From: Penelope pileata
Taxonomy: Eukaryota > Chordata > Aves > Galliformes > Cracidae
Length of the DNA stretch: 64,000 nucleotides
Direction: 5' to 3'
Assembly (NCBI GenBank): GCA_013396635.1
Contig: WBMW01002318.1
Span: 1 to 64,000 of the forward strand
The position numbers and the translations under genes were made by a program. Shown here piece by piece: positions 51,901 to 63,509 of this stretch. How positions within the stretch are numbered: position 1 is the stretch's first letter; each line of letters starts with the position of its first letter. The notes under the pieces were generated by a model. That model searched no databases. It was not told the origin of the DNA and worked only from the letters and a program-made list of their open reading frames with translations.

Positions 51901-54900
51901 TACTGTTTTCATTAGCTGAGGTCATCTAAACCTGAATCTTTTTCACTCTACGCGCTCAGACCTTCTATCTTTTAACCTTGACAGGATCTTTGCTTTCACT
52001 AGATTCCCCTTCTGACCATTACTTTTCCATCAACTATCAACAGCAATATGAGGAAAATTAGTGATCCTCATCTTTCAACTTAACAACCTCTGTAATTTGT
52101 CAGACAAAACCCTTCAATTATGGGTTGCAGAAAAAGTGAAGACCTAAGTAAAGCACTTGTAGGAACTTTTAAAGTAAAAATATATTTTTCAATGTCACAT
52201 GATAATATTTTCAAATAAGCAACATGGTCCTATAATTTGTCAATGCAAAATATTATAAATATAGGTGCCTAAGTGTAGAGATCTTTTATTTATCTTTATT
52301 TATGTAAAAGTTAATAGTTTGAGCAACTTTCATCCCCTTAGATGCGTTTTTCCTTACTGAAATTCTAATATTCCCTTCAAATATATTTAAGAAAACCCCA
52401 GAGAGATGCTAGGAGGCATAATACGATGCATAAAATTTTAATTTATTGAAGCTGTTTACTCAGGAACTAAAGTCAAGGCCACTAAAGTAGTTGTAAATAT
52501 CCAATCAAGTATTATCATTTAAGCTGGTAAATCCCATAGTAACCAAAGGCAAACAAGAAATGCCTTTTTGGTATGAGAAGCAGCCATTAGTTAAAAAATA
52601 CGTGGTGGTGTGAGAGGAATGTGTACTTTGTATTTGTTCAGTATAATTTAATAAAATCTTTTCTCAGTGTCTGGGTAATTTCTATGCATTTCTATGTAAG
52701 TTAGTTCATAAGGCTAATAGTCCTCCCATGCAGTGTGGATTTTGCAGTATTAATGACCACTGGACCAAGAACAGAGCTGCAAAAGGTGTAATAAAGAGAT
52801 TACTGTGGTTCCTATTAGCAACTAAAACACAGAAGGTATTTCAGTGTTCTCACTAATGCCATTTAAATTCAAATAACGTAGAGATGTCAGGTTTAGAATA
52901 AGTGTGGTTCGTTGTGTATTGGCTGGGCATTACTTTTGTTTGTGGCTGTATTTTGGAGACAAATAATGCTTTTCCATGATTAGAGATAATTTCTCCCTAT
53001 CAATTTCTGCTGATTTCTCAATTCAGCAAACATGAGAAAAAACTAACAGGCATCAAATATATCCAGTACAATAGAGTATCATTTTTACAGCAGAAATTAA
53101 GATAGAATGTTTCCTCACTGGGGAAAAAAAAAATCAAGTAATCAACACTACTGATTCTAAATGCATTTTGGGATGTTTATCCTCTCATTTTTCAAAGCTG
53201 CATGAGGAAGAAAGTGCACTGAATTACACACCAGTAAATTTCCACTGAATATAAAGAAATTCTTCATACTTAGTTTAGGATTCACACACATTTACTACAG
53301 TGGAATCAGAGCAGCTCACACACATTCTACTGATGCAGTTTCAAATGCAGTATTTCCATATTTTCTGCAAGTCCAACGCAGCTGCCCATCTTTAGTGAGC
53401 CAATGTATCTGCTAAAATGTACAAAACTTTTTCATACCACGGTGGATTTTTAGCAAGACTTCGTTTGTGAAAACAGAATTCTTTGAGCAGAATATTGAAA
53501 TAGTAGGAAAGTGCTGCTTTTGCTTTAGCAAGTAACTTATTTCAAGTAACTGCTATGTGTTTTCAGTTCTCTCTCTTTAATTTGTTCTCTTTGATAGTGA
53601 TTTTTTTCCAAAATGCAAAAATATGCTCAAACTTTGAATAATGAAATGTCCCTGTATTTACCAAATTCAAATATTGACTGAAAATCAAACAAGAGGATTA
53701 AAAAAATTTCTTACATACAGTAAACCAGTCAGTTTTTAGAGATAAAAATTCAGTAAATTGTCTATTCTGTAGAGAGCAGCTGACCGATTTCACTGCTTGA
53801 TAGACAGTTTACTCAAACAAAATGCAATACCATTGAAATGAACCGATATAACCATATTTTAAAAGCATGGTCTATTTCTGAAAAAAAATACATGACAACT
53901 CATCCTACATATTCCTTTCCCAACCATTTAGCACATTGCCCTTGACAGAGGATGTCACAAGTCCTCTTATCAGTCCATGTCCTTTCCAATACAAGCAAAG
54001 GATGAAGGAGGGCGTTACACATCCAGTCTGGCTCCAGATAAGCAGCTGCAGAGCACACTTGGACAAGGGAATTTAGAAGGATGTATTCTCACATTTATAT
54101 AATATCCATGGCAGTTCAAGGCTCATTTGATTTATGGAAGCTTTAACAGCTTTTTTCCCAGATATCATATTTACTTTTATAAAATAAAACTGAAAAATCA
54201 GCTTTTGATCTCCTCAAAGATTTAAAAAATCAGGCATTCAGATATCCAAGTAACAAACTTCTGACACTCATTAACAGTTGTGTGAAGAGCTAAGGTCTGC
54301 TTTGTTTTATCTTGGGACCACCTATTTTTTGATAAGCCATTTCAAGCATCAGTGATATAAAGTTTTAGAAAAGAACAGCTTCCGCCATGCACCTTTTTGC
54401 ATATCCAAGAACAGTCAAAAAAGCAAAACACCCACGTAACAGGAATAAGTGAAGTTTATGTTAGGCTTTATTGAGCCCACACAACCATGTTGTACATGCA
54501 GTTACTGTGAGTTGGGCTGTGGATACCTAAGACATACCTATTAGGGAAACTTAATTTCATTTACTGTTGTTCTAAAATAATTGCTGTTTCTACATTGTAT
54601 TTAGGAGTATATCAAGACTGCTAGTTACAGAATACAGAACTGTACTGTTATTTAACCCAGAAATTAAGATAATTTCCCTCCATACTCCTTTTAGGAGGAT
54701 ATACAACAGAAGAATGCAGCATTTATCTGTGATGAATACTACCTGCTCTTTTTTCCAGCTAAAGAAATTAACAGCTAAAGCAACTGTGAGTGGCAACCTA
54801 GAAAACCTTCAACTGTTCTTTTTCAAAGGTAAAAAAGTCTTAGCATTTGATGGCAAACAAAGGTAACTAATAGACACGTATTCACAGAGATACAATGAGA

Positions 54901-57617
54901 TATGTCAATAGAAGGGTCAGTGCTTGGAAGAGAAATAGCATTCTCTTTTTTTTTTCAGGACTACTCAGGGGAAGTAGTAATAAGGGGAATCTCCTTCCTG
55001 CAGATTAGACCTGATGATCTTGGATACATCCCTGCAGTAACATCACCTGAAACTCATTTTGCTAGCTTTCTCACAAAGTGAGGGCTCAATCCTCTGCTTC
55101 TGTTGTTGCTGTTGTTACTACTACTATTACCTTTATTCATAGTGTAACGCACACCTCAGAGAAGGGAAATTTGCTTTAAAGAATCAATTTCAATACTGCT
55201 GTAGAAAAGTCCACACAAAACTTGGGACAGAAGGTTCTGCCAATAAATGAACAGACTATAAGGAAAAAAAGCAAGAAAATGAAAAGGTTCCACGAATAAA
55301 ACACTGAAGGTATTCATACTAATGCTACTGAACAAAAATTTAAAAGAAATATTGAATGAGTAACTGCGGTTTAATACGGATTCACCTTTAAAATTTTATA
55401 AAAACAAAAAAGGTCTCACAAACAGGCAACATTTAAGTGTGATGATTATGATTGTGATTATTCAGGAATTGACTAATATCTCGTTCTCTTGTGATCCAGC
55501 TCCAAGTGTCTGCATTGCGGCACACAGGACATTGTAACCTGGTTCTGCAAGACTTGCCTGGCTCTACAGCATGAATTTTCCTACTCCCCTTGTGTCACTT
55601 TGGCTGGAGTCCTTATTTCTACTGTAATGCCAAAAGTATAAGAAATTCACAGAAGTTTAAATGAAATTTAAAGTGTATTTTAAAACATTTTTCTCCTCCA
55701 TCCCCCACCCTAATCCTAACTCCTCCGGATATGGAGGATATCCAGACTCTAGACTCTTTGACATCTGGAATTCCTAATGATAGGCACTAGAGCTCATCCA
55801 TGCTTTTAAACTGTGTAGAGGCTCTGCAGAGGCTGCTTTTAAACTCTGTATAAATCAGACAAAGGTCTTCTGGCAGTGTGCGTACCTCAGTTTCTTGGCA
55901 TTTTGAACTTCTAGCGTGCACACGCCTGGTACACATGCCATGAAGAGGCCTACAAGCAAAGAATCCAATCTCTTTTGAGGTCAAAATCTAAAAAGGTTAT
56001 TCCTGACAGAAGTGAAACTAAATTGTTAGTTAAAAAATATTGCTTCAATTGCCTTTTTCTGAATCATCTTGGAAATTTTGCAAGGGTGGAATGTTATGAA
56101 GTATGATTTCTGTAGCATTTTGAAGGTGAATACTCTGTGAGTAGCATCATTATTTTTAGCAATATCACCATCGGTATCTGTTCTGTGTTTTATTCCTGGT
56201 ATGTTCTTTCTTTGTTATTTTCTGCTTTTGCTCTCCTGCTTCTTTTCTCTCTATCCTGTTTGTGAACATTTCAAATGTTAACTACTAACAAATATGTAAA
56301 AAGTGACACCACTGTTCAAAAAAGAAAATTCCAATGACTGCATTGTAATAATGAACAATGTTCATTAAGACACAGTTCTGTGGCCACAAGTAAAACGTTT
56401 GTCCCTGTTGGAAATATATTCCACAATAAACTTAGATTTTTATTTGAGAAAAAGAATGAACAGCTGAACAAAACACATTCTGCAAATCTATCACCAAAGC
56501 CTCAAGAAAGTCAGAAGTCAGAAGCCCCAGCTGTACAGAAGTCAATTATGCCTTTTGTCCTGTTCTGCTAATTGAAACTCCATGACATGACAGCTCTCTT
56601 GGGGAATTAAGAACTGTGAAGTACAAAAATTATCCACAGTGATAGTACCTTTCCCTCATAATTCAGTGAGAAACGCTGTACAGATTGTTGAAGCTGAAAG
56701 ACTTTTCTGCATTATCTTTGCAGACCGCATATTAAATTGAATGGCAGAAACCATAAATGTGGGGGATGCTCAAATCTAGGATTTTATGCAAGGGAAGAAA
56801 ATGGCACAAATGCGGTAAGAACACTGAAAATGTTAGCATTATCATGCAGATCATCAAAAAATAAAAAATAGGAAAGTGTTTTAGAATCACTCTGGAAAAG
56901 TTCTCGTAAAACCTGAACAGCAACACCATCTATCACACCCCACTTCTCAGTTGGCTATGAGAGATAGTCACATTTGCATTTGTAAGAATTCCAACTGTAC
57001 TCAGTATTTATTTATATCACTAAGGAGTGTTTATTTTTCTAGACAAAAGGTACGTAGTTCCTAAGAACTACTGTCTTGAATCCCACTGAAGGCAACACAG
57101 CTATCACTCTATCAATTTATAAAGTATCATAAAGTTTTTGAAAATTTCAAAATTGTAGAGACATCACAAACACAGATTGCATACTTCTCAAGTTACAGTA
57201 ACAGTTTGCTCTATAATTGTCCTTTACATATGAGAAGAGATACTGCATTTGAGTAATAGGCTGTGTTTGACTGCTGCTTGGCATCACAGTTTACTTCACT
57301 ATGCATTTCAGTTTCAAATTATGGCATGAAGTCCAGCTTTCAAGCACTGGTGCACAGGTGCTGAATAGCTTCTGACTTACATGGGTCAGAGGGCGACAGT
57401 TAAGCACTGAGAGGCAGCAGAAGACGAACTGCAGAGCACAATGTTCAGGGCTGAGGACTTGATATCCATATACCTTTTGTGAGATCCTTCTTTAGACTAG
57501 CTCATCTGATCTGTGTATTTTTTCTTGTTTTGTTACTGCGTGTTTTATGTCATACAGAATGTTCTCCTTTTTTATTTTTATGGATTTTAATGAATGCAAG
57601 AACCTTAACTAAAACAG

Positions 57618-57848
57618 ACGAGATTTAGGTTGGATTTAAGGAAAAAGTTTTTTACAGTAAGGGTGGTGAAGCACTGGAACAGGCTGCCCAGAGAGGTAGT
57701 GGTTGCCCCATATCTGGAGACATTCAAGGTGAGGCTAGACCAGACCCTGAGCAACCTGATCTAGCTGTAGATGTCCCTGTTCGTTGCAGGGGAGTTGGAC
57801 TAGATGACCTTTAAAGATCCCTTCCAGCTCTAAGGATTCTATGATTTT
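57618..57848 (+). mobile_element. CR1 LINE 3' fragment, plus strand
   Basis: A short 5'-truncated CR1. It begins GAGATTTAGGTTGGATTTAA, passes through GAACAGGCTGCCCAGAGAGG and AGCAACCTGATCTAGCTG, and ends GGATTCTATGATTTTT at about 57848. It is antisense to KDM4C. It directly abuts an LTR block that starts 25 bp further on. Confidence 0.92.
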
Positions 57849-57872
57849 TACTGCAGGAGTTACACTGTACTG

Positions 57873-58850
57873 TGGTGAACTGACCTTGGCTGGCTGCCAG
57901 AGGCCCACCCACCTGCGCTCTCACTCCTCCATCTCAACAAGACAAAGGGAGATGGAAAAGCATGTGGGTCAAGACAAAGACATGGAGATCACTTAACAGT
58001 TACTGTCACAAGCAAAACAGACTTGGAGAAAATTAATTTAGTATTTTATCGATTAAAAATAGAATACGACGGTAAGAAACAAAGACAACTATCCTCCCAC
58101 AATGACCCTCTTATTCCAATATTCAGATTTACCTTCTCACTCCCAGCTCTTGCGCCTCCTCCCCAGCTGCAAGTAGCACAGGTGCAATGTGTTGTTGAGG
58201 TCAGTCCTCTCTACTTCTCCCTCCTTCCTCCTCATACTTCTCCCCTGATTCAGTGTGGGGTTCATCCCACAGGTTACAGTCCTTTACAGACTGTTCCAGT
58301 ATGGGTCCTCCTCTCCACAGGGTGAAGTTCTGCAGAAGTGCACTGCCCCAACACAGGTCCCCATGGGCAGCAGCTCTCACAGACCTCCTGCTCCACTGTG
58401 GGCTCTTCTCCATGGGCTGCAGCTCTGGCCCAGAGCCTGCTTCTGCGGGGGCTCTCCATGGGCTGCAGCCTCCTTCAGGGCACATCCACTGCTGCACCAT
58501 GGGCTCCTCCATGGGCTGAACACGGAGATCTGCTCTGATGTGATCCTCCCTGTGCTGGAAGGGGACAATTTGCTTCACCATGCACAAAGCATGATAAAGC
58601 ATCACTGCTTTGGTGCCTGGAGCACCTCTTTCCTCTTCTTATCTGACATTGGTGTCTTCAGCATTGCATCTCACACTTTTTCTCTCTCCTCTCTCTCTCA
58701 GTTGCTTTGCAGCATTCTCTTAAACACACTTTCCACAGGGCACTGCCACCTTGGCTACAGGGCCCAGCTGTGCCCTGCAGCAGGGCTGTTGGAGCTGGCT
58801 GACCCCTGAAGCACCCTGCACTGTCCCTGTACCTCGTACATGTAGCCATG
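57873..58850 (-). mobile_element. Avian ERV LTR copy, inverted relative to the copy at 36331
   Basis: The left edge TGTGGTGAACTGACCTTGGC TGGCTGCC is the reverse complement of the family's 3' end. Inside, GGAGATCACTTAACAGTTAC TGTCAC and GGAGAAAATTAATTTAG match, in reverse, the motifs of the copy at 36331..36883. From about 58360 to 58520 there is a run of repeats built on CTCCATGGGCTGCAG (near 58361, 58409, 58455, 58498 and 58510), an internal expansion known in these bird LTRs. The reading frames in that part come from the repeats and are not genes. No viral gene is present. It is in the same orientation as KDM4C, so its own poly(A) or splice-like signals could be read in the transcript. The right boundary is approximate. 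Confidence 0.72.
58361..58520 (-). repeat. Internal CCATGGGCTGCAG-type repeats of the LTR
   Basis: Five occurrences of CCATGGGC within about 160 bp, usually as CTCCATGGGCTGCAGC, with spacing of roughly 12 to 48 bp. They create overlapping open frames on both strands (up to 184 codons) that should not be read as proteins. Confidence 0.8.
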
Positions 58851-60150
58851 GCTGCCTAGGGGTATAAGCAACATTTTAGAACCTTTAAGAAATTACCTTT
58901 ATTCTAATAAAGCAACACTTATTCAATTTTGGATACTGCATGTTAGTTATGATAGTGTATTAGCATTGTATTGAAGTGTCAGCTGAACTAAAAAAGTAGT
59001 TTTTTTCCTGGTATTTTTTTATTATTAGTGCTAAATCAAAAAATGGATCTTGAAATGAACAAAATGTAGTAAACATGTGCCACTTGTAATATTTCCAGTC
59101 ATTTCTTTCTTTTTTTTTTTTTTTTTAAATATCTGGACTGAAAGATTTCATTCATAATACGAATGCAACTGAACTGGTCTCTTAGAAGACTACTAAATAC
59201 ACCGTTTTAATCTCACTCCACCATATATACAACATCTTACATTGCTGAATTGGAAGTATAGGTTATACCGGATTATACCTAAGGCTACCTTTACTGCAAT
59301 GCAGCTGTGCTGTATCCCTCAGTCCCAAGTAAGTATGTGTTAATACAGTTTCTTGCAGAACAATCAGTTTCACAGATTCTTCAGAATAGCTACACAAAGA
59401 ATGAGAATTTTAAATTATTTTGTATTTGCATTCACTAAGTATGAAGTCTTTCCAGAAAAGATTTCACAAAAAGCAGCAACTCTTGCACAACTATATCTAA
59501 AAAGCTACCACTGCAGCTTTTGAGACGAGATGCAACTGTAAACATGTTATGTGTTGATTCAAGAAACAATAACAATGGCAGACTCATTACATTTCAGAAC
59601 ACTTAGAGGTTTTGGCATTAAATACGGGTCAAAACCCACTAAACATGTCAGTGAGTGACATTCATTAAAATAAATCACACAAAATGGCACTTGTACGATA
59701 ACATGTTGTGACAGTACTACTGCTTTCATAAATAAAAGAGCGAAAATTAAACTTTCAGAGCAAAATATTTCACTAGGCTAGATTGCGAAGTTTGACATGG
59801 TCAATTCATCACTGCAGAAACCAGACAAAGCTCAGTCTGCTGTAGCTGGGAAGCTCATTACTTCATTAAAATTGAACTATATCTACAACTCCAAGATTCC
59901 TTTCATTTAAAAAAAATGACCAAGAAGTTGAACCATAATTGTCAACCTCCTACACCACAATTTGGCTTCCCATTTAAATGAAAGCTGAAAAGTAAGAAAG
60001 AGTCATTGTCAATAAAAGTGCATTCGACTCAACATGTACAGAAAACAGATGGATAGATTCAAGGAGTTGTTTATTATTTGTTTCGTAATTGAAGGCTGGT
60101 TGAAATAATCTAGAAAAACCTAAACAACATTTTTCAACAGATTTTTACAG

Positions 60151-60570
60151 TCACAAAATGCTTAAGGTTGGAAGGGACCTTTGGAGGCCATCTGGTCCAA
60201 CGCCTCACTCAAACCAGGACACCCAGAGCAGGTCTAACAGAACCATATCCAGGCAGCTTCTGAAAATCTCCAAGGAGGGAGATTCCTCTACCACTGAGGG
60301 CAAACTATTCCAGTGCTCCATCACCCACGCAATAAAGTACTTCCTGATATTTAGACACAACCTTTTCCTTGCCTCTTGTCCTGGGACTGGGCACCACTGA
60401 CAAGAACCTGGTTCCGTCTTCTTTGCACCCCCCCTTCAGAAGATACGATATTGATACAACATTATACACATTGGTAAGATCCCCTCTGATCCCTCCTCTT
60501 CTCCAGGCTGAACAGTCTCAGATCTCTCAGCCCCTCCTCATAGGAGAGGTGCTCCAGTTCCTTGATCATC
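60151..60570 (-). mobile_element. CR1 LINE fragment, 3' end, minus strand
   Basis: It begins TCACAAAATGCTTAAGGTTG GAAGGGACC (reverse of a CR1 3' end). It passes through CTTCTCCAGGCTGAACAGTC and ends near AGGTGCTCCAGTTCCTTGATC. At about 420 bp it is 5'-truncated and has no intact frame. It is in the same orientation as KDM4C. Confidence 0.92.
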
Positions 60571-61828
60571 ATCAATCACAGCTAAAATTACAGAAAGGGC
60601 CAGTTCTAATTTATGTTCTGAATTAAAAAACATGGTGGAAAAGCAGCTTCCCAGGTTTTTGAACCCAGCCTTTCAATATGAGAAGCATAAAGTGTAACAG
60701 GATCACTTTCACAAACTACATGAGCTCTAGTGTAGTATCACTGGCTTTCTCTTCATTCTTCACACCCACTCGGAAGACTGTTCAAGCATTTCACTAAATA
60801 TAGAAACCACCTTGTCCATTAAAGTCTAAACTTGCTCCCTTTGTTTATACTGTCATGGTTTTATAACAGCATTGTTCGTTAGTTCAACAGTTTTCATACA
60901 GATAAATTTTGTCTTCTACTACTTCGTAACCTTTTCTCTGTATTGCCAAGTGACATTTTCTATTCAAATATAACCTTATCTTTAACAGATTATAAAACAA
61001 GGCTAAAAATTTTAAAAATGACTGAATGACTGATTTTAAAATGACTATGATTAAAATTTTGGTCTTGTTGATAGGAAATGAGTTTCAAATTACCAATTTC
61101 TTCTTAAGGGTTTCAACTTGCACCAACTTCAGACAACAACACTTTTTGAAATCTTGAAAATTACTAGGAATCAAAAAATTGCTTTCCACATTCTCTTAAG
61201 GGCAGTACCTCTAAAATACTATATGAAATCCTACTAAAATAAAAACAGAAGCACGGGGAAAAACATAGAAGCATGAAAATAATTCTTTCTTGTTCTAGAT
61301 ATTGTTTACTGCATTCAATCCAGTCTATATTCCACTGCAGATTGGAATCTGCTGCTTTCTCTTCACTGGTTGAAGGCTTCCACAGACACTCAAAAGATTG
61401 AAGAGCCTATAAAAGCAATGCTCAGAGAACCAGCAACAGGCTCTGAGACTCTTATGGACTTTATGTCACTAGAAAGTGGCCACAAAGGAGCTGTTGCACC
61501 ACACGCTTTTGCTTCATGTAGGCCCAAAGCTGTAAGTTAGACATTTTTGCTTCCTGAACATTAAACACAAATATATAGGTATTATGGAACATCTACATAA
61601 AAAAATCTAAGAGAGATTATGTGAATACTCCTTTTCAGGGATTTCTGTGACAGACATATGCCTAATCCTGCAAATAATTCTACCAACAGATAGTTGCAGT
61701 GACAAAAAGCTCTAACTTCAGGAAGTACAACAGTCATGGGGTTTTTTTGCTTTTCTAGGAGCAACTTAGGCATAAGTCTATGTAAAACAAGGAATCTTTC
61801 TCAATCACTGCACTGAGGCTATTTTTAT

Positions 61829-61857
61829 CATAAAACTTTTCACGTGAAAGTTTTATG
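61829..61857. repeat. Near-perfect palindrome centred on CACGTG
   Basis: CATAAAACTTTT, CACGTG, AAAGTTTTATG: the 11-bp arms are reverse complements apart from one extra T on the left. Similarity continues weakly outward (ATTTTTAT on one side, GTATTAAAT on the other). The centre is a canonical E-box (CACGTG). Confidence 0.8.
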
Positions 61858-63384
61858 TATTAAATCAGCAGCTACAGTATTCCTTTTAACAACACAGGCT
61901 ACTACATTACATTGTTATCAAACAATTTTTTTTATCAAAAACTACATATCTTCACTTTGATTTTACATCCTTCTTTTTCAAGTTGGCTTCTCAAGATTTA
62001 GGAGACATTTAAAAAATGTCAATCTGTGTGTTTAGATACAAAGCAATTTCATTGCAAATTAAGAAACACAGAATCCAGACAACTCGCCAAACACTGTAGG
62101 TGCTGCATTCTAAACCTTTCTTAACAAGCTGTAAACCTGCTATGGAGAATTATACACATTACTAATTATTTTACAGAAAGTCTTCCAACAAATTACAATA
62201 CAGAAAATGATGTGATTTAGAACCTTTCCACAAAACAAATACTACTGTTAAGATCTAAAATGCAGCACCAGCATCTATTATAAAAGCTGAATTTGAAAAA
62301 ATTGTTTACTGCTACTTTCAAATTATTGATGTAGAATGTTTCTTCACACTGGCAAAGTTAGTCTTGGTACACTTAAATTTACATATTTTTAAGCCTTCTC
62401 CAATTGCCTCTTTCTTAAAATTGCCCTGTATTAGAATGTTTTGTTCACATGCATGAGTTCCTTCTTCACAGTGAAATATCTAGAGCTATAAATCATGTTT
62501 GTTCTATTTAGCAATATCATCTTTAACTTTCAAAGGATGCAAGGATTATTCAGTGCAGTAATCTGATTTTCCAATTAAATCCCAAGTAGGGAAGTTTAAA
62601 ATCCGTAACTGAAGCTACACTTAAAAAATCTAAATGACATCAAAAAAATTCCTATGAAATAGAAACCATTGACAAATAAACAAAATGAAAAGAATTTCTG
62701 AGATGACTCTTCCCCAGTAGCATACACCATTTTGATATTTTCCAAATGAAACACACATACACACACATCAAAACAAAGACACAAAACAACAACATAAACT
62801 TTCTAAACTTTCCAACTTCTTAAAAGCTTGAAAAATAAAATTGATTTTCAATTTAAAATAAACATTCTGGTTTGCTTTAAGGCTTTGTGCAAATTTTAAA
62901 AATAATCACGTATTACCATGACTTATTACAAGTTTTTATAACATAAACTATCTGCACAGCCTTAAAGAAAATCTCAGATGTCTAGCATACCTTCCTATTC
63001 TCACTAAACACATTCATCAAAATCTATCAAGTAAGCTGTTGTTAAGCTCTCAAATATGTCTAAACAAAGAACATTATGATCAGTCCTTAGACTGGTCTCT
63101 ACAGAGCAGCTGCACAAATTTATATACTTTACTGACTAGCAGAGGATCAGCAGAGGAAAATGTCAGTTCAGCTCAGACGCGTGGTGGAAATTTCCACAAT
63201 AAATTTATTAGCACTGAAGACAGCTACAACAGGGCGAGCTTAAGACTGGAACAAATTCTCTCAAGAACTAAGGATCACATACACTCTTAACCACTGTTCA
63301 CTTCCCGGGCACAGTAGGTACTACTACTACATTTCTCTCCCAATTCCAATGATAAACAAGTTAAAATGCTTACAACTGAAGACA

Positions 63385-63509
63385 AGAAAAAAAAAAAAGC
63401 AAAGAAGAAAAGAAGAAAAAAAGATGAAATGATAAAAAGAAAAAGGGAGAAAAAAAAAAGAAAAAAGAAAAAAGAAAAAAGAAGAAAGAAGAAAGAAGAA
63501 AGAAAAAGA
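63385..63509 (+). repeat. Homopurine A/G tract with (GAA)n-like segment
   Basis: About 125 bp almost wholly A and G on the plus strand, unbroken purine from about 63434 to 63509, with GAAGAAAGAAGAAAGAAGAA near the end. The lysine-rich 70-codon frame in it is an artefact. Such mirror-symmetric purine tracts can form triplex DNA and tend to vary in length. Confidence 0.85.

Noticed and set aside
58201..58809. Overlapping open frames up to 184 codons on both strands
   Set aside because: They arise from the CCATGGGCTGCAG-type repeats inside the LTR block; frames are open on both strands because of composition.
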